This document shows positions 1-7,969 of a DNA stretch of 64,000 bases, piece after piece. Source of the stretch: Weizmannia acidilactici (GTDB taxonomy: Bacteria > Bacillota > Bacilli > Bacillales > Bacillaceae_C); the NCBI RefSeq assembly GCF_008974185.1, contig NZ_BKZP01000004.1, forward strand, positions 1-64,000, read 5' to 3'. A program made the position numbers and the translations under genes. Each line of letters starts with the position of its first letter. The first letter of the stretch is position 1. The notes under the pieces were generated by a model. That model had not been told where the DNA came from. It did no database searches and saw only the letters and a program-made list of their open reading frames with translations.

Positions 1-48
1 CGTGATTTGGGACTTTCACCCTATAGAGTGCAACCATGCCAGGCGCAC
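1..48 (-). mobile_element. Group IIC intron, 5' end only (partial)
   Basis: Read on the minus strand from position 48 leftwards, the sequence begins GTGCGCC, continues through CTCTATAGGGTGAAAGTCCC and runs off the window. This is the conserved 5' end of bacterial group II introns of the IIC class, including the start of domain I. It begins a few bases past the queT terminator T-run, which is where group IIC introns typically insert (behind a terminator stem). The rest of the ribozyme and any reverse transcriptase would lie left of the window. The assignment rests on primary sequence of the 5' end only. Confidence 0.8.
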
Positions 49-51
49 CGG

Positions 52-88
52 AAAAAAGAGCTGCGGCGCGGTGCCAGCAGCTCTTTTT
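52..88 (-). terminator. Rho-independent terminator of queT
   Basis: The arms AAAAGAGCTGC and GCAGCTCTTTT flank a GC-rich loop, with T/A runs on both sides. It lies 18 nt past the queT stop and would work in both directions. It is also the apparent target of the group IIC intron that starts at 48. Confidence 0.85.
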
Positions 89-105
89 GTTGGGCACATC
101 TATAT

Positions 106-591
106 TTAAATCAATTTTTCAAAACGGACACGTTTATTGATGGCATACATGATTGGTGCGCCGACAAGCATGACAGCAAACTCACCCGCAGCGGTTGCCA
201 GCCATGTCAAGAAGAAAGGATAATGGAAAGCAAGGTTCAATTCCCATGCAATCATAAACATTGTGACTGTAAACACGGCCGTATTGAACATCATCCTTGC
301 CCAAATGCCTTTTATAAAACTGGTTGAAAAAATCGTGATGAGCAATGCAATAATGGACTGGCCTGTGCCGAAAATTAAATCATATGCCACCATTGGCGAG
401 AAAAACAAATTCGCTAAAAACACCCCTAAAACAATGCCGATCATATACTTTTTGTTAAATACAACAAGATGGTTAAACATTTCGGAAATACGGAACTGGA
501 CATTCGTAAATCCGAACGGCTGGATGAAAAAGGTCACGGCAATATACAAAGCCGCCAAAATGCCGTTGACTGCCAAAGTTCTTAATTTCAT
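106..591 (-). CDS. queT: QueT family transporter (queuosine precursor uptake, ECF S component)
   Basis: 161 residues, almost entirely hydrophobic, with about five or six membrane segments. It matches the QueT family, substrate-binding S subunits of ECF transporters that import queuosine precursors such as preQ1. The motif around NVQFRISEMFNHL near residues 27-40 is typical. The start at 591 is chosen because the protein then begins MKLRTLAVNG and is preceded by an AAGGAG site that also forms the 3' end of a preQ1-I riboswitch. An open frame continues 20 codons upstream but runs through the riboswitch. The gene is monocistronic: promoter, riboswitch, CDS, terminator. Substrate is inferred from family and riboswitch together. 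Confidence 0.9.
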   Translation of the reverse strand: MKLRTLAVNGILAALYIAVTFFIQPFGFTNVQFRISEMFNHLVVFNKKYMIGIVLGVFLANLFFSPMVAYDLIFGTGQSIIALLITIFSTSFIKGIWARMMFNTAVFTVTMFMIAWELNLAFHYPFFLTWLATAAGEFAVMLVGAPIMYAINKRVRFEKLI

Positions 592-603
592 TGTACATCT
601 TCT

Positions 604-639
604 CCTTAGTTTTTTTGCGTGGGATGGTTTCGAACCACG
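604..639 (-). promoter_or_regulatory. preQ1-I riboswitch (translational type)
   Basis: On the minus strand the RNA has a P1 stem CGTGG/CCACG enclosing TTCGAAACCATC, followed by the A-rich tail CAAAAAAACTAAGG. This is the compact class I preQ1 aptamer layout (GGTTC..., CCC closing the stem, then A6 and CTAAGG). The final AAGGAG is the ribosome binding site of queT, so ligand binding should hide it and switch off translation. No separate terminator lies between aptamer and start codon, which supports translational control. Confidence 0.87.
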
Positions 640-663
640 GGTTGGGGACAACCAAACTATATC

Positions 664-692
664 ATTATATTATATTTGGGGGTGTGCGGCAA
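664..692 (-). promoter_or_regulatory. Sigma A promoter of queT
   Basis: On the minus strand: TTGCCG (-35), 17 nt, TATAAT (-10). Transcription would begin shortly before the preQ1 aptamer. Confidence 0.75.
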
Positions 693-698
693 TACAGC

Positions 699-735
699 AA
701 AAAAGCTTCCCGCACTGCCGAAGCAGACGGGAAGC
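699..735 (-). terminator. Terminator of the yugP-like gene
   Basis: Stem GCTTCCCG/CGGGAAGC with a T-run on the minus strand, 13 nt after the stop of the zinc peptidase gene. Confidence 0.85.
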
Positions 736-747
736 CCGCGAAACGCA

Positions 748-1437
748 TTAATTATTGTTGTTATTGTTTCCGTTCAAGTTGGAAAAGATGAGGATTAAAC
801 GCAGCAGTTCAATCACCGCAACGGCTGCCGCCGCCACATACGTCAGTGCCGCGGCCGACAACACCTGGCGCGCTTCCCTTTCTTCGCCGTCGCGGATGAT
901 GCCGAGAGCGGTCACCTGCTTCAACGCGCGTGAAGAAGCATTGAATTCGACAGGCAATGTCACGAGCTGGAACAGAACGGCAAGCGCCATTAATATGATC
1001 CCGAGCAGGAACATCCCTGTCGCATGGGTGAACAAGCCAATCAAAATGAAAATCCAGGATGCGTTGCTGCCGAGATTTGCCGCCGGAACAAGGCGGTGGC
1101 GTAACCGCAGCGGGCCGTAGCTCACCTTATCCTGGATGGCGTGCCCGCATTCGTGCGCCGCAACTGCTGCCCCGGCGATGGACCTGCCGTGGTAGTTGGA
1201 CGTCGATAAGTTGACGGTTTTATCAATCGGGTTGTAATGGTCGCTCAAAAAACCGCTGTGCTCCAGCACTTTCACATGGTACAATCCGTTCTCATCCAAA
1301 ATCATTCTTGCCACTTCAGCACCTGTCATGCCGGAAGCGTTATAGACCCTTTCATATTTACTGTATGTCCTTTTTACCTTCATTTGGGCCCAGATCGGAA
1401 TAATCGCCAAAATGAGATAGTAAATTAGAAACGACAT
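748..1437 (-). CDS. yugP: YugP-like membrane zinc metallopeptidase
   Basis: 229 residues. The zinc-site motif HECGH lies at residues 95-99, flanked by AAVAA and AIQDKVSYGPLRLRHRLVPA, the pattern of the Zn_peptidase_2 (YugP) family. A hydrophobic N-terminal segment (about 1-18) and two or three hydrophobic segments after residue 120 place it in the membrane. The C-terminus ends in an unusual low-complexity Asn run encoded by repeated AAT/AAC codons, a tract that could vary by slippage. It has its own promoter and terminator, so it is a single-gene unit inserted between queT and ypjB. Physiological substrate is unknown. Confidence 0.85.
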   Translation of the reverse strand: MSFLIYYLILAIIPIWAQMKVKRTYSKYERVYNASGMTGAEVARMILDENGLYHVKVLEHSGFLSDHYNPIDKTVNLSTSNYHGRSIAGAAVAAHECGHAIQDKVSYGPLRLRHRLVPAANLGSNASWIFILIGLFTHATGMFLLGIILMALAVLFQLVTLPVEFNASSRALKQVTALGIIRDGEEREARQVLSAAALTYVAAAAVAVIELLRLILIFSNLNGNNNNNN

Positions 1438-1466
1438 TTGCCACCCTCCATGGTTGTCTTTACTCT

Positions 1467-1495
1467 ATTGTATTCAAACAGGGTCAAAAGGTCAA
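1467..1495 (-). promoter_or_regulatory. Sigma A promoter of yugP-like gene
   Basis: On the minus strand: TTGACC, 17 nt, TACAAT. The -35 overlaps the ypjB stop codon. Confidence 0.7.
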
Positions 1496-2283
1496 TCCAC
1501 ATGATCAGTCTGTTGACGCTCTTCTTTCTGCCCCTTATATTTTCTCCATCCGACGTACGATAAAGTCAAGATAATAATACTGCCTGTCGAAATCATCACC
1601 CACCAGAGCGAAGGATCTGCTTCATCTTCTTTCATTTTGGAAAACAGCTGCTTTAAATTTGATTGAAGCGCATCCAATTCTTTTGCCCCGGACCCACCGT
1701 TCATCACTTCGGCCCGGTACTTGTCAATAAATGAAATTTTTGAATTGAGACGCTGCAGCTCTTCCACCGGGAGATCGACTTTTAAACTCGGCTCGATAAC
1801 TGAAAATTGTTTTAAAAATTGGTTTAACTTCTCGTTATAGGTTTCTGTGTTGCCCGATGCGGCGGCTTTTTTGACCTCCGCAAACGAAGCCATCACCGGT
1901 TCTTCCATTTCCGTCCAAAGCGGTTGGTATTTCGATTGAAGAGCATCGACAACGAGGCGGAACGATGTGCAGGCATCCACTTTCTCTTCAGGCTGCACGC
2001 TTGCTTTTGTTAAAGCTTTCACCGCTTCGTCATGTGTAACCGTCAAAATTCTCAGCTCGTCCATCGTCAAATGTTTATCATTCAGTGATTGCTTGGCAAA
2101 TTCATCCGAAAATTCGCGAAGCACATTTTTCGCTTCTTCATATTGCCCGTTTTTTGTAAGCTGCAGGGCTTCATCGCTTAAATCGTTTAAACGCGCCATC
2201 GATCCTGCGGGGCTTTTCGCAATACTTTTTCCGGCAAAGCATAACATTAACACACAAAGAAGGATCGCTACTTTTCTCCTCAT
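1492..2283 (-). CDS. ypjB: Sporulation protein YpjB
   Basis: 263 residues: an N-terminal signal peptide (about 1-22, MRRKVAILLCVLMLCFAG), a mostly helical extracytoplasmic region with heptad-like stretches, and one C-terminal membrane segment (about 228-246) followed by a basic tail. This matches the Spore_YpjB family. In B. subtilis the gene sits next to ypjA and the qcr operon, as here. Molecular role is unknown; family knowledge ties it to sporulation. The start is supported by a GGGGG-type ribosome binding site just upstream. Confidence 0.85.
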   Translation of the reverse strand: MRRKVAILLCVLMLCFAGKSIAKSPAGSMARLNDLSDEALQLTKNGQYEEAKNVLREFSDEFAKQSLNDKHLTMDELRILTVTHDEAVKALTKASVQPEEKVDACTSFRLVVDALQSKYQPLWTEMEEPVMASFAEVKKAAASGNTETYNEKLNQFLKQFSVIEPSLKVDLPVEELQRLNSKISFIDKYRAEVMNGGSGAKELDALQSNLKQLFSKMKEDEADPSLWWVMISTGSIIILTLSYVGWRKYKGQKEERQQTDHVD

Positions 2284-2421
2284 CCTTGTCCCCCCTCATA
2301 CTGTTACTAATCTATGAAGGGCCGGACAAGAGTAGACCAAAAAAAGCGGAGGCTGAGCACGTGCGTACGGATTTTTTATTCCTTTGCCTGAAATAAAACA
2401 CGGCGGGGAAAAGGCGCACGC

Positions 2422-3018
2422 CTAAAGTTCCAATTTGGGCCGACTGCTCCTGATCGCAAGCACATAAGCGGTGAAAAGTGAAAAGATGCTTAGCCAAAAT
2501 GTAAAATAACCGATTTCGCGTATGTACATGTATAAATCTTCGTAACGCGGAAACTGCATAAACACGTAGTCAATAATGTCATTATGCAAAGTCCAAACCG
2601 CGGCAACCAAAAGATGTTTCATTTTAAATCTGTAAAACGGCGCATACAACATGCCCTCGACGGCCATCGCAAAATGGGAGACAATCAGCATATAACCCTG
2701 CCAAGGCAAATTGCCGTTCACAAGCAGCATCAATATATTCATCACAACCGCCCAAATCCCGTACTTAAAAAGCGTCACCATCGCGAGCGCCTCTAAATAC
2801 GGCCTATGCTTCCGCCATAAAAATGAAAGCAGCACAAAAACAAAGAAAAGACTGGCGGTCGGGCTGTCCGGCACAAATGGCAAAAATTGCGGCGGCGTAG
2901 CTTTCAACTGCCATCCATACCAGACATAACCGTAAATGGTGCCAATGATATTGATGAAAAACAAAGCCCATATGACACGCCGGTCCGCCAACATGGCATA
3001 AAATGCTTGTAAGATCAT
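2422..3018 (-). CDS. ypjA: Membrane protein YpjA (DUF1405)
   Basis: 198 residues with about five or six membrane segments and the family signature near residues 14-55 (WALFFINIIGTIYGYVWYGWQL). It belongs to DUF1405/YpjA, conserved in spore formers next to qcrABC and ypjB. Function is not known. The start has a GAGGG site about 8 nt upstream. It is separated from qcrC by a terminator, so it is probably transcribed apart from qcr, perhaps together with ypjB, which follows at a gap of about 140 nt. Confidence 0.85.
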   Translation of the reverse strand: MILQAFYAMLADRRVIWALFFINIIGTIYGYVWYGWQLKATPPQFLPFVPDSPTASLFFVFVLLSFLWRKHRPYLEALAMVTLFKYGIWAVVMNILMLLVNGNLPWQGYMLIVSHFAMAVEGMLYAPFYRFKMKHLLVAAVWTLHNDIIDYVFMQFPRYEDLYMYIREIGYFTFWLSIFSLFTAYVLAIRSSRPKLEL

Positions 3019-3073
3019 TGTTTTCCCTCATTTTCAAAAAAAGATATTCCTATTGTACCATTTGCATGAAAAC

Positions 3074-3098
3074 GAAAAAAGCCGGACATGCCGGCTCT
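3074..3098 (-). terminator. Terminator of qcrABC
   Basis: Stem AGCCGG/CCGGCT followed by TTTTTT on the minus strand, 13 nt past the qcrC stop. Confidence 0.85.
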
Positions 3099-3110
3099 TC
3101 GTAAACGAAA

Positions 3111-3875
3111 CTACTCCGATTTTAATCCCGCAATAAAATCGGCTAATTTTTTCAAATCCTGGTCCGATCCTTTGAATTGGTTGGGAGGCATATTTCCTTT
3201 CCCTTTCCTGGCAATTTTTGCAATTTCATCTGCGCTCAGTCCGGTACCCACAAGGGAAGGCGCCGCCTCACTTCCTTGGAGGTTCCCGCCATGGCAGGTT
3301 ACACAAGTCTGCTTGGCAAAAATTTTATAGCCATCCGAATTTTTGTCGATTGCCACCTGCTTGACGATTTTCCCCTGCTCTTTTGCTTTTTTCCAGTCAT
3401 GGTGGGCGGCAGCTTCCCATGTCAAATAAAAGATTGCGCAAACCGCAAGCAGCATAAACCCAGTTGCCAGCGGCCTTTTGAGCGGCCGGCGTTCAGTCCC
3501 GCGGTCAATAAACGGCGCCAACAGCAGTGCTAAAAAAGCAACCCCCGGGATGGCCAGACCGATCACCTGGTACGGGCCGGATGAATACGAATATTTTAAC
3601 AGTTCATATAGGAATAAAAAATACCAGTCCGGCATCGGAATATAACTTGTGTCGGTCGGATCCGCAATCCGTTCGAGCGGCGCCGGGTGAGCGGCGGTCA
3701 GGCATAAGAAACCTACGAGAAAAACTGCGCCGACGAACCATTCCTTTAACAAAAAATTTGGCCAGAAAGCTTCCGTTTTACCGGGATACTCCGAATAATC
3801 TTTTGGGACATTCGGTTTGCGTACCGCGCTAACCCTGGAATCGCCAACAAATTTCATTCCCTTTCCGCGGTGCAT
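3111..3875 (-). CDS. qcrC: Menaquinol:cytochrome c reductase, cytochrome b/c subunit
   Basis: 254 residues. The N-terminal part supplies the last membrane helices of the split cytochrome b (including PDWYFLFLYELLKY near 82-94); the C-terminal part is a cytochrome c domain with CVTCH at 191-195 binding heme c covalently and Met229 (GNMPP) as likely sixth ligand. Length and fusion architecture equal B. subtilis QcrC. It is the third gene of qcrABC and forms the bc complex with QcrA and QcrB, passing electrons from menaquinol to cytochrome c. Heme attachment depends on the Res cytochrome c biogenesis proteins encoded at 46-50 kb. Confidence 0.95.
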   Translation of the reverse strand: MHRGKGMKFVGDSRVSAVRKPNVPKDYSEYPGKTEAFWPNFLLKEWFVGAVFLVGFLCLTAAHPAPLERIADPTDTSYIPMPDWYFLFLYELLKYSYSSGPYQVIGLAIPGVAFLALLLAPFIDRGTERRPLKRPLATGFMLLAVCAIFYLTWEAAAHHDWKKAKEQGKIVKQVAIDKNSDGYKIFAKQTCVTCHGGNLQGSEAAPSLVGTGLSADEIAKIARKGKGNMPPNQFKGSDQDLKKLADFIAGLKSE

Positions 3876-3915
3876 CCTTTCCCCTCCTTTTGCCCGTGAT
3901 CAATCGTTTTTTACA

Positions 3916-4590
3916 TTACAGCGGACCGGAAATCCCCTGCTTGCGGATCATCAAAAAGTGGGCGGCAAGCAAAAGCAGCAAAACCGCCGGCAGGAAAAAG
4001 ACGTGGATGGCAAAAAACCTTGTCAACGTCTGCGCCCCGACGATATCCGGATGGCCTGCCAGAAGCGTTTTAATGTACGGGCCGATCAACGGGACGGAAT
4101 CCGCAATCTGCAAGCTCACCTTTGTCGCAAAAAGCGCTTTCATATCCCAAGGAAGCAAATAACCGGTCAGGCCGAGCCCAAGCATGACAAAAAAAATCAA
4201 TACGCCGACAATCCAGTTCAGTTCACGCGGTTTTTTGTAAGCACCCTGGAAAAACACACGCAGCGTATGTAAAAACATCATGACAATGACGAGGCTTGCC
4301 CCCCAGTGGTGCATCCCCCTGACGATTTGGCCGTATGCCACATCATGCTGCAAATAGTAGACGGAATTCCAGGCATTTTTAATATCCGGGACATAGTACA
4401 TTGTCAAAAACATGCCGGAAAGAATTTGGATCACCGTAATAAAGAACGTCAAACCCCCGAAGCAATAGACAAATGCCGAAAAATGGTGCGCCGGGTTGAC
4501 ATGTTCCGGCACTTCGTGGTCTGCGATATCCCGCCAGAGCGGTGTAATATCCAGACGTTCATCCACCCAGTCATACAATTTGCTAAGCAT
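3916..4590 (-). CDS. qcrB: Menaquinol:cytochrome c reductase, cytochrome b subunit
   Basis: 224 residues, the N-terminal half of a split cytochrome b with four membrane helices. The b-heme motifs are visible: FGGLTFF and the His residues in QDVAYGQIVRGMHHWGAS helix II, and AIHVFFLP in helix IV. It contains the quinol oxidation loop and works with QcrC, which carries the remaining helices. The gene lies 10 nt after qcrA and 40 nt before qcrC, so translation of the operon is closely linked. Confidence 0.95.
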   Translation of the reverse strand: MLSKLYDWVDERLDITPLWRDIADHEVPEHVNPAHHFSAFVYCFGGLTFFITVIQILSGMFLTMYYVPDIKNAWNSVYYLQHDVAYGQIVRGMHHWGASLVIVMMFLHTLRVFFQGAYKKPRELNWIVGVLIFFVMLGLGLTGYLLPWDMKALFATKVSLQIADSVPLIGPYIKTLLAGHPDIVGAQTLTRFFAIHVFFLPAVLLLLLAAHFLMIRKQGISGPL

Positions 4591-4600
4591 CTCTTCCCCC

Positions 4601-5110
4601 TCACTTCACATACGGATTTGGCTGCGGTTTACCCAAATACAAATACCCGCCCTTTACTTTCGTAGGATATGCATCCAATGGCGCGGCAGGCGGTGTGCCC
4701 GGCACGTTTTTCCCGTTTTTTTCGTACCGGCCGCCGTGGCATGGGCAAAAGAACTGGTTCGGATGTTGCTTGTTCGTACTCCAGTTCACGGTGCAGCCCA
4801 AATGCTTGCACGTCGGGGACAGCGCCACAATATCGCCTTTTTCGTCCTTATAAACCCAGGCCGTCTGCGTCACATCGGACTTGTACCAGCCGTCCGTCTG
4901 CTCGTATTTAAAATCAACGCGCTGCGGCTCGCTTGTAATATCGGAAACTTTCAATTTTGTAGCATGGAAATTACCGGCCGCTTCCACTTCAAGCACCGGG
5001 TCAACGGCAAAGCGAAGCATCGGCATGACCACTCCGGCAGCCATAAAACCGCCTACACCCATGAGCGTGTAATTTAAAAATTGCCTTCTTGAAACCGGAT
5101 CTTTACTCAC
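4601..5110 (-). CDS. qcrA: Rieske iron-sulfur subunit of menaquinol:cytochrome c reductase
   Basis: 169 residues. The N-terminus has a twin-Arg-like SRRQFLNYTLMG stretch and one membrane anchor (about 13-32). The 2Fe-2S motifs CKHLGC (101-106) and CPCHGG (122-127) give ligands C101, H103, C122, H125 and the disulfide pair C106/C124. It oxidises menaquinol on the outer face and hands one electron to the c heme of QcrC. First gene of the operon, with a sigma A promoter 64 nt or more upstream of its start. Confidence 0.95.
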   Translation of the reverse strand: MSKDPVSRRQFLNYTLMGVGGFMAAGVVMPMLRFAVDPVLEVEAAGNFHATKLKVSDITSEPQRVDFKYEQTDGWYKSDVTQTAWVYKDEKGDIVALSPTCKHLGCTVNWSTNKQHPNQFFCPCHGGRYEKNGKNVPGTPPAAPLDAYPTKVKGGYLYLGKPQPNPYVK

Positions 5111-5173
5111 CCTGTTCCCCCCTTACGGCAGTATCGATTCAATTGTTCCGAAATTCCAAATAGATACAACAAT

Positions 5174-5202
5174 ATCATAGATCAAACTTTCCAAGTGGTC
5201 AA
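5174..5202 (-). promoter_or_regulatory. Sigma A promoter of qcrABC
   Basis: On the minus strand: TTGACC, 17 nt, TATGAT, in the 156-nt gap between ypiF and qcrA. It separates qcrABC transcription from ypiB-ypiF. Confidence 0.75.
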
Positions 5203-5238
5203 TGAAAATATGTCGAATTTGTGTCTGATATCTTTCTA

Positions 5239-5262
5239 ATCAAAATAAACTGATATTTTGAT
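5239..5262. repeat. Perfect 9-bp AT-rich inverted repeat upstream of the qcr promoter
   Basis: ATCAAAATA and TATTTTGAT are separated by 6 nt, between the ypiF stop and the qcrA -35. It could be an operator for a regulator of respiration genes or a weak stem at the end of ypiBF. The arms do not fit a Rex or Fur box. Confidence 0.4.
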
Positions 5263-5266
5263 ATAG

Positions 5267-5734
5267 TTATGTTTTATCCTCCTGCCATTCACGGACAATA
5301 ATGGAGATCAATTGTTTAACCTGTTCATCCACGACCGTTTCCCGGTGTTTTTGCTCCATATGTTCAAGCGGGACAGCCGGTAGCCAGACAACGGAACCGT
5401 TCAATTCAGACTGGAAGGGTTGCCAACTTGGGTCGCTCGTCAAGTAAAAAATATGCCGGAACCCGCTTTCGGTCATTTCCGCTTCCCATGCCAAAAGCAT
5501 TGCTCCGGCACTTTCCGCGGCCGTATGCTGCAAATAGGAAAAAGCGGGCAGAAGGACGATCCGGCCCTTAAACTGAGATTCAAGGCAGCCAGCCACAAAT
5601 TGTATCCATTCAAACTGGGAAGCCAGCTGCCTGATGTTTCTATCAAAGGAAACGGGAACAAGCGGCAGAACGGCCGTATCAATAAAGGGACGTTCCTGTA
5701 CATATAATTCCATATCTTTTGCGCACCAAAGCAA
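5267..5734 (-). CDS. ypiF: YpiF family protein (DUF2487)
   Basis: 155 residues from a TTG start. The open frame extends 17 codons further, but only the TTG at 5734 has a good site (AAGGGG, 7 nt upstream), and it gives MLWCAKDMELYVQ, matching the MKW..KDIE.Y start of the DUF2487 family. It is a soluble, uncharacterised protein conserved next to qcrABC and ypiB in Bacillaceae. Role unknown. Confidence 0.8.
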   Translation of the reverse strand: MLWCAKDMELYVQERPFIDTAVLPLVPVSFDRNIRQLASQFEWIQFVAGCLESQFKGRIVLLPAFSYLQHTAAESAGAMLLAWEAEMTESGFRHIFYLTSDPSWQPFQSELNGSVVWLPAVPLEHMEQKHRETVVDEQVKQLISIIVREWQEDKT

Positions 5735-5781
5735 TATGATACCCCTTTCATTTTTCAGAACAAAAAACACGGGAGCACTTT

Positions 5782-6393
<612 letters not shown>

Positions 6394-6479
6394 TCATAGC
6401 TTACATCTTTATTATACCTTTTTCCATTGCAAACCGCCTACGAAAATGTTTGGCGGGACGGGGACGGCCGCCCGGACCG

Positions 6480-7745
6480 TTACACCCCGTCTTCCAGCCT
6501 TTCAAGCAGGGAAATCCATTCATCGTTTGCCGAGTCTTCCTCAAGCAGCCTGCGGAAAATGCCTGCAGCCTGTTCCCTTCTTCCTTCCTCAATCAGGAAA
6601 TAGCCGTAATCCTCAAGAAATTCAGGGTCGTTTTGTAAATCATTATATGCGTACCCATAATACTTTAATGCCTGCGAATATTCTTCAAGGTGCCGGAATG
6701 AAACAGCTAGATTCCAGTAAAGCTGCGGATCGGTATCGCCTTCTTTTTCCATCTTCACCGTTCTCTCCGCCACTTCATTGTACCGCTCCTCGTGCAAAAG
6801 CAGTTGATTATACGACAAGGCTGCATCGAGATAACCCGGGTCAAGTTCCAGCGCTTTTTGGAAATACTGTTCCGCCGTTTCTTCGCGGCCGAGTTTTACT
6901 GCGATTTTTCCGGCAAAATGGTAAAGCTCCTTGTTGAACTCATCCTCACGCAAGCCTTTTTCGGCGGATGAAAGTGCTTCTTTAAGCATTCCCTCATGTT
7001 CATAAGCGCGGCCGAGATAAAGATACAGCGGGTTGTAACCGGGATCGAGTTCCCTCAACTCCTCAAACAGTTCGATCGCTTTTTTATAAAACCCTGCCTG
7101 GTAGGCGGTCAGGGCATATCCAAATAAAGTATTCGTTTCAAGGCGGCTTTCCATTGCATGTTCATAATGGTGGAGCGCATCCTCAAACGCGCCAGCAGCA
7201 CTTAAAACTTCGGCAAGGCGCCCGTGGATATTTGTGTCCCCCAGCGTTTCAATGCCTTTGTCCAAAAGCCACTCATAATCCCGGACCGCTTCCGCATAGC
7301 GGGCTTCCGAAGCATAAAACTCCGCCAGGGCATAATGGACAACCGGTTCTTCCGGCAAAAGCGTGCATGCTTCCAGCAATTTTTTCTCGCTGACTTCATA
7401 CAGTCCCTGCATTTGGTACAAGTCGGCGAGCAAAAGCAATGCGCGCGGGTAATCGGGGTCCGTCTCCAAAATGCGGTCCAAATACAAAATTGCTTCTTCT
7501 TCTTTATCCATGTCAATGAGCGTTTCCGCCATCAGGATGATCAGCTCGCCATCGTCCGGATAAGACGCCAGCAGATCTTTATATAATTGCTGGGCTTCAT
7601 TCAGGAAGCCAAGGCCCATCAGCTGTTCGGCAAGCGCATATTTTTCTTCGTCCGATCCGAGAGAAAGGAAATCTTCAAACTCTTTCTTCGCCTTCTCGAG
7701 CCGGCCTTCTTCCAAATGATCCAACAATTGTTCAACTAAGCTCAT
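6480..7745 (-). CDS. ypiA: TPR-repeat protein YpiA
   Basis: 421 residues built of consecutive 34-residue tetratricopeptide repeats (for example near LGFLNEAQQLYKDLLASYPDDGE and KLGREETAEQYFQKALELDPGYLDAALSYN), with no signal peptide or membrane segment. It matches the YpiA family next to aroA in Bacillaceae. TPR proteins mediate protein-protein contacts; the partner is unknown. It has its own promoter downstream of the aroA terminator. Confidence 0.88.
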   Translation of the reverse strand: MSLVEQLLDHLEEGRLEKAKKEFEDFLSLGSDEEKYALAEQLMGLGFLNEAQQLYKDLLASYPDDGELIILMAETLIDMDKEEEAILYLDRILETDPDYPRALLLLADLYQMQGLYEVSEKKLLEACTLLPEEPVVHYALAEFYASEARYAEAVRDYEWLLDKGIETLGDTNIHGRLAEVLSAAGAFEDALHHYEHAMESRLETNTLFGYALTAYQAGFYKKAIELFEELRELDPGYNPLYLYLGRAYEHEGMLKEALSSAEKGLREDEFNKELYHFAGKIAVKLGREETAEQYFQKALELDPGYLDAALSYNQLLLHEERYNEVAERTVKMEKEGDTDPQLYWNLAVSFRHLEEYSQALKYYGYAYNDLQNDPEFLEDYGYFLIEEGRREQAAGIFRRLLEEDSANDEWISLLERLEDGV

Positions 7746-7800
7746 GAAAACCTTCCTCTAATCCAATATTCTTTGATGTATATTCCTGTATGTTAACTTT

Positions 7801-7829
7801 ATCATAAAAAATTTTGAAGGCCAGGGCAA
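7801..7829 (-). promoter_or_regulatory. Sigma A promoter of ypiA
   Basis: On the minus strand: TTGCCC, 17 nt, TATGAT. Confidence 0.7.
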
Positions 7830-7903
7830 ATAGTCTGCCTTTATTTGGATATATCCATACAAAATATTTCTCCATCGTATGTTAAAATTCCTTTATTTTA
7901 TGC

Positions 7904-7950
7904 GAAAAAATGGCGGAGCGCCGGAACCATGCGGCCCGCCGCTCCGCCAC
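7904..7950 (-). terminator. Terminator of the aro/his/tyrA operon
   Basis: Ten-base stem TGGCGGAGCG/CGCTCCGCCA followed by TTTTTT on the minus strand, 20 nt after the aroA stop. Confidence 0.88.
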
Positions 7951-7969
7951 TTGACAAACTTTATTCACT

